From NCBI GenBank assembly GCA_030248195.1, contig JASAND010012742.1:1-64000 (forward strand): a stretch of 64,000 nucleotides of DNA, in the 5' to 3' direction. The DNA comes from Trissonchulus latispiculum. Its lineage: Eukaryota; Nematoda; Enoplea; Enoplida; Ironidae. The notes under the pieces were generated by a model. It was not told the origin of the DNA and made no database searches. It saw only the letters and a list, made by a program, of their open reading frames with translations. Positions within the stretch are counted from its first letter, which is position 1. Every line of letters begins with the position of its first letter. Below, one piece after another: positions 32,510 through 40,212 of this stretch. Both the position numbers and the translations under genes were made by a program.

Positions 32510-33003
32510 AGAGTAATAACTAAGAGTGTGACAAGCGTCACATTCTTAGTTATTAGGCTGGGGACATCATCTGCACGATAACGGCTGACCCTCACAAATT
32601 GGACCCCAGTGACCTCCCCACCCCCACAAATGAGTACCCAGTACACATTTGTGTACCATCACTCGCTTGTATCTTATGTGTGGAAGCCAAAAACGTACTA
32701 TCAGCAGCTGGCCAATTTCGAGCTTCAACACTTAAAGATAGAAGCGAGTGGAAGGTACACAAATGTGTACTATGTACTCATTTGTGGGGGAGGTTACTGG
32801 GGTCCAATTTGTTGTGGGGGTCAGCCGTTATCGTGCAGATGATGTCACCAGCCTAATAACTAAGGGCCTTTTCGCGCAGCTAGTTAAACGAGTTGAAAGA
32901 GTTAAAATTAACTCGCCTGTAGGGTTAAACTAGTTAAAATTTTTTTAACTCTACTCATTTAACTCTCGCGCGAAAAGGCCCTTAGAGTGTGGTGCTTGTC
33001 ACA
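32510..33003. mobile_element. GTGTGAC-family fold-back MITE, copy 3
   Basis: The left end TAATAACTAAGAGTGTGAC is followed at once by its own complement. The right end repeats this at 32850-33010, interrupted by the GAGTTAAA MITE. Arms pair CGATAACGGCTGACCC with GGGTCAGCCGTTATCG. The centre has CACAAATGTGTAC words. Confidence 0.75.
32862..32990. mobile_element. GGGCC-ended MITE, GAGTTAAA subfamily, copy 2
   Basis: Ends GGGCCTTTTCGCGCAGC and GCGCGAAAAGGCCC. The interior is GAGTTGAAAGAGTTAAA on one arm and TTTAACTC on the other. It splits a TAACTAAGAGTG word of the host MITE, with TAA on the left and TTA on the right. Confidence 0.85.
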
Positions 33004-33044
33004 CTCTTAGTTATTATGTACTCTTGATGATACCAAGAGTACAT

Positions 33045-33395
33045 AATAGATAAGAGTGTGACAGCTGGCTGGCTCTCTGTTATCAGCTCAAGGTACGCTA
33101 ACGGCTGACCCCATACACAAACGTGTACCTAGTGGACCCCCCCCACAAATGTGTACCCAGTACACTTTTCTGTACGATCACTCGCCGTATCTTTACGTGT
33201 TAAAGCTCGAAAACACAACGCCTGCGTGCGTCCAATTTGTGTCTGCTTCGAGCTTTATAACGCAAAGATAGCGTGCGAATTTCTTTGAAGTGAACATACA
33301 CGTTTGTGTATGGGGTCAGCCGTTAGCGTGCAGAGCATGTACCTTGAGCTGATAGCGGATAGCTTGCCTGCTGTCACACTCTTATATATTATGTA
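33045..33395. mobile_element. GTGTGAC-family fold-back MITE, copy 4
   Basis: The left end AAGAGTGTGACAGCTGGC pairs with GCTGTCACACTCTTA at the right end. Inner arms pair GGTACGCTAACGGCTGACCC with GGGTCAGCCGTTAGCG. It sits just 5' of the last POLR1A exon. Confidence 0.78.
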
Positions 33396-33486
33396 CTCTT
33401 GATGATACTGATAGATGATTATTCTTCTTCGTGTAGTAGCAAACTAAATGCGAATTTTTATTTTTATGCTGAGTTTTCTATTTCAG

Positions 33487-33587
33487 GCAAGAAAGATTCT
33501 TTAGCTTCTCCAGCGTCGAAAATTATTTTTGGTCAGCTCTCAAAAGGTGGTACCGGTCTTTTTGACTTGAAAGTGAATCTTTTCTGA
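33487..33587 (+). CDS. POLR1A: POLR1A exon M, C-terminus and stop
   Basis: Acceptor CTATTTCAG. The first two bases complete the glycine codon of exon L. It encodes KKDSLASPASKIIFGQLSKG and GTGLFDLKVNLF, then TGA at 33585-33587. 'SP.a.lv.Gk....GTGlFdL' is the extreme C-terminus of Pol I largest subunits, so the protein ends at the normal place. Confidence 0.95.
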
Positions 33588-34032
33588 CAGTCGTAGCACT
33601 ACTTGTTCTTGCTTGTTGTCATTATTACTTGTTGTTCATGCAACTTTTTGGCTGTCTTGTTGTTATCTGTTATATATTTGTTGCCAAGACTGCCTAATTG
33701 TGCAGTGTATTAGAAGAGTAAGCTACTATGTGACATCTTTCTTAGCATCGTAGCGGTGGTTCGACCAGAATACGCGAAGTTTCACCGTTGAGGGGGGAGG
33801 ATCGCCAAAGAGGTCACCTTTGAAGAGGGGTAGGTTGCCAACAGCCAATCAGATTCTGAATCAGCCAATCTTAGGCTGTTTTGGCCCCTTCCGCCAAACG
33901 GGGAGAGGTATGTTTGGCGATCCACTCCTCAAACGGGAAAAGTCGCGTATTCTGGAAGAAGCACCTGTTGGTTTACTCTTCTTCTATAATATAGTGCAAT
34001 ATAATACGCGCTTGTTGCACCATTGAAATAAA
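33588..34032 (+). other. POLR1A: Probable POLR1A 3' UTR containing a MITE
   Basis: The first AATAAA after the stop is at 34027-34032. No AATAAA or ATTAAA occurs in 33588-33708. If that signal is used, the transcript carries the MITE 33709-33990. Confidence 0.5.
33709..33990. mobile_element. MITE with GAAGAGTAAGC ends, copy 2 (about 280 bp)
   Basis: Left TATTAGAAGAGTAAGC, right GTTTACTCTTCTTCTATA. The inner parts GGTTCGACCAGAATACGCGA and CGCGTATTCTGGAAGAAGC mirror each other and match the ends of 6663-7840. Confidence 0.8.
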
Positions 34033-34183
34033 AGTGCCAGCTTAGTTGCATCAAGAGTACATAATATAACAGTGTGCCACTAGGCACACTCTATGTTATA
34101 AGCATAGGATAACGTGGGGGGGGAATGGGGGGGTGCAGACCCCCCCCCCCCAGACCGACTAGTGATGTTTACGCTGGCCTGTT

Positions 34184-34438
34184 TAGTTTCAGTTTCAGTT
34201 TCAGTTTCAGTTTCAGCTCCACTTTCAGACAGGTTTCAGTTTCAGTTTCAGCTCAAAGTCGGTTCCAGTTTCAGTTTCAGTTTCAGTTTCAGTTTCAGCT
34301 CTTGGTTTAGCTTAGTTTCAGTTTCAGTTTCAGCTCCAAATCTGTTATAGTTTCAGTTTCAGTTTCAGTTCCAGTTTCAGCTCTGATTAAAATGAGTTTC
34401 AGTTTCAGTTTCAGCTCTGACTAAAATGAATTTCAGCT
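34184..34438 (+). repeat. TTTCAG hexamer array 1
   Basis: Runs of AGTTTC broken by CAGCTCC or CAGCTCT every 3-6 units, giving a two-level repeat. The left flank is CTGGCCTGTTTAG. Confidence 0.9.
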
Positions 34439-35120
34439 TTTTGTTTTCCTCTATTTTGTTTTTATGTTATGCTAATAAATTTATTAACTAATAACCCTAA
34501 TTTTGCTTCCATTCCTAATTCTGAACTTTCACATAATATCATGTTTGTGGCGGCAGATCACTGCGGTATAATTGTCGGTATATAGGCGAATTTAATCCAT
34601 GGAAAAAATCAACAGCATAAAGCACAAATGATCAATTACAACCATTATATTTCCCAGTGAACACTTATGTAACTGCGACTTTACTAAAAAATTAAGTTGC
34701 AGCATTCTAAAATGAAAGAATTCATAGCAATAATATGTATTAACCCTAAATTTGGTTTTCTTTTTAGTTGCTGGAGCTGGGGTCCTAGTTATTATGTATT
34801 CATTTTACAAAAATGTTGTTAATTACGTCGGGCTAAGCTTAATCTTCTGTTCAATGAAGAATTATTCTTAAAAAGCAAATTAGTTGGAATCCGATCAAAT
34901 AAACACTGCCATACAATTGTATTTTGACATTCTAATGCACTAAGTTAAACTTATGCACAAACGTTTTAATGCAGCACTATATTTACTTCAAACCTCTGTT
35001 GATTTAAACAGTAAAAGCACTAGTCAAAATTTATATTTATTCTAAGGCTGGAATATTACGTGCTGGGAACGTGACCCAGTTTTTGATACACTCGTTTACG
35101 CTAAGCATGCGTACGCTGGA
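34439..35120. other. AT-rich spacer between TTTCAG arrays
   Basis: No ORF or repeat recognised. It may be the interior of an element whose ends are the two hexamer arrays. Confidence 0.45.
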
Positions 35121-35505
35121 GCTGAAACCTATTTCAGCTTCAGCGAGAGCTGAAACCTATTTCAGGTTCAGCGAGAGCTGAAACCTATTTCAGCTTCAGC
35201 GAGAGCTGAAACCAGTTTCAGCTTTAGCGAGTACTGAAACCAGTTTCAGTCTTAGTGTAGAGCTGAAACTGTTTCAGTTTCAGTTTCAGCTCCAGAATTG
35301 TTCTAGTTTCAGTTTCAGTTTCAGCTCAAAATTTATTTTAGTGTCAGTTTCAGTTTCAGTTTCAGCTCTCACTTCGACTAAGTTTCAGTTTCAGTTTCAG
35401 CTCCAAACCCGTAATAGTTTCAGTTTCAGTTTCAGTTTCAGCAACTGAAACTGAAACATGTACAAGCTGAAACTAGGTTTCAGTTTCAGTTTCATCTGCT
35501 GAAAC
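35121..35505. repeat. TTTCAG / CTGAAA array 2
   Basis: The first part (35121-35235) alternates GCTGAAACC and TATTTCAG with GCGAGA in five about 30-bp steps. The second part (35240-35505) returns to AGTTTC runs broken by CAGCTCC. Both strands of the hexamer are present, so this array can fold. Confidence 0.85.
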
Positions 35506-35849
35506 AACACTAAGACCGACAAAAAACGGGTAGACCCCCTCAGCGAAAAGGAAAAAAGGGCAGACCCTCTCCTCCAGAAGGGTAAAGAGGGTAGACCCCT
35601 CAGCGATTTTTTAAAAAAATAGGTAGTTTTTTAGTAAATTTTAGCGATTTTTTCAAAAAATTTCTTAAAAATCGCTAAAAATTGTTATTTTTTACTAATT
35701 TTGGGTCAAAAACGTTAAAAATTCGCAATTTTTGCTAATTTCGGGGCAGACCCCCACCAAATTTTGGAATTTTTTAGGGGTAGACCCCTCGGCGAGGTCG
35801 GGGTAGACCCCCCCCAGAATCGGACCCCGTGTTAATGTATGGTTATAAG
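35506..35849. repeat. GGGTAGACCCC motif cluster
   Basis: About six copies of the self-complementary word GGGGTAGACCCC or GGGCAGACCC between 35527 and 35815. They are often followed by CTCAGCG or CTCGGCG. AT-rich TTTTTTAGCGATTTTT sequence lies between. Non-coding. Confidence 0.7.
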
Positions 35850-36190
35850 AGCAAAAACTATGCTCTGCTCGCTAACGGCCTACCCTCCCCCCCCCCCGCA
35901 AATTAGACCCTTCACTTCAAAGAATTTTTAGCGCTATGTTTATGTTCTAAAGCTCGAAGCAGGCACAAAATTCGCGCACGCACTGCTTATGTTTTCGAGC
36001 TTAAGCACATAAACATAGAGCGAGTGAGCGTACCCCCGTTTCGACTAGGTACTGATTTGCGGGGGGGGGTCACTAGGGTCTGATTTGAGAGGGGGTCACT
36101 AGGGTCTGATTTGCGGGGGGTGGGCCGTCAGCGTGCAGAGCATAGTTTTTTCTCTGATAACATAGAGCTTGCCTAATGGCATACTCTTAT
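35850..36190. mobile_element. GTGTGAC-family fold-back MITE, copy 5 (diverged ends)
   Basis: CTATGCTCTGCTCGCTAACG at left pairs with CGTCAGCGTGCAGAGCATAG at right. The C-run and G-run interior and the AAAGCTCGAA...TTCGAGCTT core match copies 1 and 4. The right end runs into GCATACTCTTATATTATG. Confidence 0.72.
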
Positions 36191-36419
36191 ATTATGTACT
36201 CTTGGTTGCATGCACTGGCGGATACTACGTTAAATATGCCGAATGCTGATGAAGGGTTCTCCTGAACTTCAAGCAATCTTCCTGCTTCTGGGAGGGGATT
36301 CCCCTGTCTCATCATTAGCAAACAGCAAGCTGTTTTGTCTGTGGTACGTGTTCGCGATCATCATACAGTCCTTCCAAATAATAGATAAGTGTAAGATACT
36401 CTTATACTACTATGTACTA

Positions 36420-36942
36420 AGCATGGTAGGCATGGTCGGTAACTTCGGAGGGGGCCCACTTCGCACTAATTACGTACTTTCATATAAGCGTGTGTCTGCT
36501 CGCTGATTGGCCCATTAGCCTGCGGCAAGGCTTATTGTATTTAATTTATTAGTAATTTTTATTAATTTATTATAACTTCAATTAGATTAAAGCAATTAAA
36601 AACTAATTCGACAACTTTTCTGATCTTTCCAATGATATAAAAAGTTTTGCACAATACAAAAATTCGAAGGAATGTAAGTTTGCAACAATTTTTATATTAT
36701 TGGAAAGAGCACAAAAATGCTACAAAGTTGTCGATTTAGTTATTTAATTGCCTTAACCGCTTAACCTAATTGAAGTTATAATTGATTACTGAAAATTACT
36801 AATAAATTCTCAACGTAAGCGCTAAGAATCAGCGAGGGGTCACGCGCTTATATGAAACCATGTACTTAGGACCCCCCCCCCCCCAAGTTACGGTTGGCGG
36901 CCCGAGTTACACCGAGCATGCCTGCCTACCATAGGTCTGTAT
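36420..36942. mobile_element. AT-rich palindromic MITE, full copy 2
   Basis: The ends CATGGTAGGCATGGTCGG and GCATGCCTGCCTACCAT pair. The arms share TATATGAAA, GTTGTCGA and TATAACTTCAATTAGATT with 26993-27544. The centre is near 36660. Confidence 0.82.
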
Positions 36943-37562
36943 TCACCAAGCCCTGGTAGCCTACCACTGGTAGCTTTTAAAGGTTACCAGTGGTTAAACC
37001 AATATCAACTAACCAATAGTTACAGAGACTCACATTTTCTAACCAATGGTAGCATACCACTGGTAGCTTACCGAGAGTTATTTTGCAAACCATCCGTTGG
37101 CGTGGTTTGCAGTCATATTTTCAGAAATAGATGCTGGTTTTCTCATTATTTTTCGTCAGAAAAAGGCCAATAATATTTTTACTGTATGGCACGCGTTTGT
37201 TTATCAAATCAAAAATAGGTAGAAAAATATAATCATCGTAATAAAATCTTGTACATTGTGGCGCATACGATAACTTAGTGGACTATTATACCCGAAGAAT
37301 TCCCAAAATAAATTGAGGGCCACATCCAGTTGGGGATGGCAGCTGCAGTTTTTCTCGGCTTGTATTCTGAATGGTTTCAGTTTTCATTGACAAGATCAAC
37401 TGTGTGCTTTGCAGATCCTCCATTGTTTACAGCTTTTGTTCTTTCTTCCACAACAGCAGCTTTCCTGCTTTCTTTTAAAAAACTTCCTTGAACAGTTGCA
37501 TAACGCAGTACAATCCATCCAATACTGACAGCAAGTAGTCGCGTTATTACAATTTTTCTCGG
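36943..37562. repeat. CTGGTAGC-word repeat and unique sequence
   Basis: GGTCTGTATTCACCAAG (36944-36960) is followed by CTGGTAGC / CTACCACTGGTAGC / TACCAGTGG words to about 37075. The rest of the stretch is AT-rich with no gene. Confidence 0.6.
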
Positions 37563-38005
37563 GCTGTTGTACATTTCACGGGGACAGAAACCCCTGGAGT
37601 GCGTTAATTGCCTTCTTTCCACTTAAGTTAAAACTCAGAGACAATGGAGAATTGAGAAGGGTAGGTCAACGGCAATGACCTCACCGACTGTCTCCGTAAA
37701 ATGAATATGAAATTGAAATCTGTCCCCGCATACCAAATGGGCTTTAGGAAAATGGCATTTTAATAATTAAACAAAGAAAGAACTTACATTTACATACCTA
37801 TATAACTTTTCCCAAGCTTACGCATGTCCATAATTCTTGGGTTTCAATAAGCACCAAAACTGTTTATGTGAGTCAAATCAAAACTTTACATCATCAAAAT
37901 TCCAAACAATTGAAAAAGTAACCGTTTCTCATTGCATTATAAACATTATATAGGTAGTTAATATTAAATAATAATTTAATAGAAGGACCATTTTAAAATC
38001 ATATA

Positions 38006-38282
38006 CAGGCCCGCACCCAGGATTTTGAAAAGGGGGGGTCCAAGGTAAAATGCAACGGGGGGTCTGGGGGCGGAGCCAATCAGAAGTTGAAAACTTTTTG
38101 CATTTTTGCCCCAGAACAGTATATTGGACGTTAATTTCTTGCAAAAAGCAAATTATCGCGCCGAGGGCGCGAAAATTTTTTAAAAAAAGCTGTTTTTCCC
38201 ATAAAAATAGCAAAAATTTTCCATTTTGTCATCCCAAAAGGGGGGTCTAGAACCTTTGAAGCCCCCCCCCGGTGCGGCCTTG
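38006..38282. mobile_element. hAT-type MITE (277 bp)
   Basis: Ends CAGGCCCGCACCCAGG and CCGGTGCGGCCTTG. Target duplication ATCATATA (37998-38005) against ATCATAAA (38283-38290), 7 of 8 alike. The interior has the GGGGGTCTGGGGGCGGAGCC block followed by AGAAGTTGAAAA and a CGCGCC/GGCGCG hairpin, as in 12530-12932. Confidence 0.8.
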
Positions 38283-38455
38283 ATCATAAACAATATAAAA
38301 CTCTAAAAATCTTTTTAAAAATGTATAAATTTGTCATTCAAATAAAATTTAAGCGTGCAAAAACTCTTAACGAGAAAAGTCAACTTTTCTTAAAGTTCAT
38401 TTAGTATACGGGGACAGATTTCAATTTCCCATTCATTTTACTGGGCAGTCGGTGG

Positions 38456-39062
38456 GTCTTATCTCGATTACCGCCCCACCACTCAAAATCCATAAAACTT
38501 GACCAAATGAGCTAAAATTTGGTGTGGGTATGTTTTCGACCACGCTGAGTTCAAAATTCAAATATCGCGAAATTTTTCGATTTCGCGGAATTCGATTTTT
38601 TTCGATTTCTAAGGGGGGACCAAGGGAAACCGAAAAATTTTTTGTCTTCGATTTTGCTGAAAAGATGTATATAGGGGTTTTCCGGGTCGTAGAACAGGAA
38701 TCTGAAGTCAGTTTCTCGATTCTGCTTTTCGTTAGCTCAGCATAAGCTTACATCTTAAGTTTAAATCTTTAGCTTATACTGAGCTAACGAAAAGCTGAAT
38801 TGAAAAATGGACTTCAGATTCGTGTTCTACGACCCCGAAAACTCCTATGTATGAACATCTTTTCATCAAAATCGAAGCCAAAAGATTCTTCGGTCTCCCT
38901 TGGTCCCCCCTTAGAAATCGAAAAAATCTAATTTCGCGAAATCGAAAAATTTCACGATATTTGAACTCAGCGTGGTCGAAAACATACCCACACCAAATTT
39001 TAGCTCATTTGGTCAAGTTTTAAGGATTTTGAGTACTGGGGGGGCAATCGAGATAAGACTCC
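38456..39062. mobile_element. Palindromic MITE, GGGGACCAAGG family, copy 3 (607 bp)
   Basis: Perfect 8-bp target duplication AGTCGGTG at 38448-38455 and 39063-39070. The arms contain AAACTTGACCAAATGAGCTA, GTTTTCGACCACGCTGAGTT and GGGGGGACCAAGGGAAACCG with mirrors. Removing it reconnects the right arm of the host fold-back. Confidence 0.88.
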
Positions 39063-39197
39063 AGTCGGTGAGGTCATTGCCTTTGACCTACTCTTCTCAA
39101 TTCTCTACTGTCTCTGAGTTTTGACTTAAGTGGAAAAAAGGAAATTAACGCACTGCAAGGGTTTCTGTCCCCGTAAAATGTACAACAGCCTTTTCTC

Positions 39198-40212
39198 GGA
39201 TTAAATTTGGACAAATCGGAACTGCATTACCCCGCACCTATCGGCTCGATGGATTTGGCAGCAAGTGATCTCATTGCTATCTCTAAATTGATCTCATTCC
39301 TTTTATTTTCGACTCATACTATGACCTCATCCTTTTGCAATCATTCTACTAACATTGAATTAAAAATGTATCTATATTCTCTCTCAACATGATCTCATAA
39401 CTGTGCCAACATCAATCAATCATCTCCCCTGAAGCTGATATGCCTGTCCAACCGCAACCACCAAGATATAAAGCAATAAGATAGAAACGAAAAGAAACAA
39501 CCTTCCACAACTTGCTCCATCTACATGACATTCCGACTCAACCGGGCTCAACAAATCACACAAAGCCGATAAAAAGGCTAATTGGAAGCCGTGAGCACCC
39601 AATCATGAGGAAACCTGGCTGATCTCTCATCTGCCAAAACAGGCTATGTTTTATTCTTGGTTTTTCGTATATTTTAAAACGGCTTTGTTTTAGTAGTAGA
39701 AAGTACGAGACTGGTTAAATCTCATCTTGATGATTTTTCCAGAATTGGGAGAAATATTAATGTGCATGATTATCACGAATACGGCTATATACACGAATAT
39801 TTTATCTTCTTGCACTTAGTCTCTACAAAGCAGTATGGGAAAGTTAAACGCATTAAAGTGTTGCAGTGCAACTTAGAGCTAACTAACTTTAATTCCCGAA
39901 CTCAAAACCCAAACAATTACTACGAATTCCAAAGTTCAGCCGTTCCAAGAAGCGAGCTGAGACAAAACATGGCCTTAAGCATAAATTGCTTAAAGGTCAA
40001 TAAAACAATAAAACAATATATATTAGTTAAGTAATTTAGATTATGACACTCCGGGGGTTAATTTCAAAACGTCCTCGTTTTTGATTACTCTATATGACTC
40101 GAAATATGGAAAGTGAGCTTTTTGACATATTAATAATTTCGAAATAATACATGAATAAAAAAAAAGAATAAACCCAATGGAAAAATATACAGTACAAAGT
40201 TATAAACACAGG
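39198..40212. repeat. Non-coding stretch with a dispersed repeat at 39795-40049
   Basis: 39859-40049 (TTGCAGTGCAAC...AATTTAGATTATGACAC) is closely repeated at 47862-48120. 39795-39846 is repeated in reverse at about 56957-57009. No gene is supported, although the repeat keeps a 90-codon open frame at 39762-40034. Confidence 0.6.

Larger units (their letters stand above)
37563..39197. mobile_element. Large fold-back with two nested MITEs
   Basis: Left arm 37563-37733 is the reverse complement of 38404-38455 joined to 39071-39197. Shared words include TTGTACATTTCACGGGGACA, AACTCAGAGACA, GGCAATGACCTCACCGACTG and AAATTGAAATCTGTCCCCG. The right arm is split by the palindromic MITE 38456-39062, and the loop carries the hAT-type MITE 38006-38282. 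Confidence 0.8.

Noticed and set aside
34114..34350. Ser/Phe-rich and Ser/Val-rich frames
   Set aside because: Translation of the TTTCAG hexamer array in different frames.
37377..37622. 81-codon minus-strand frame
   Set aside because: Overlaps the left arm of the fold-back 37563-39197; no domain seen.
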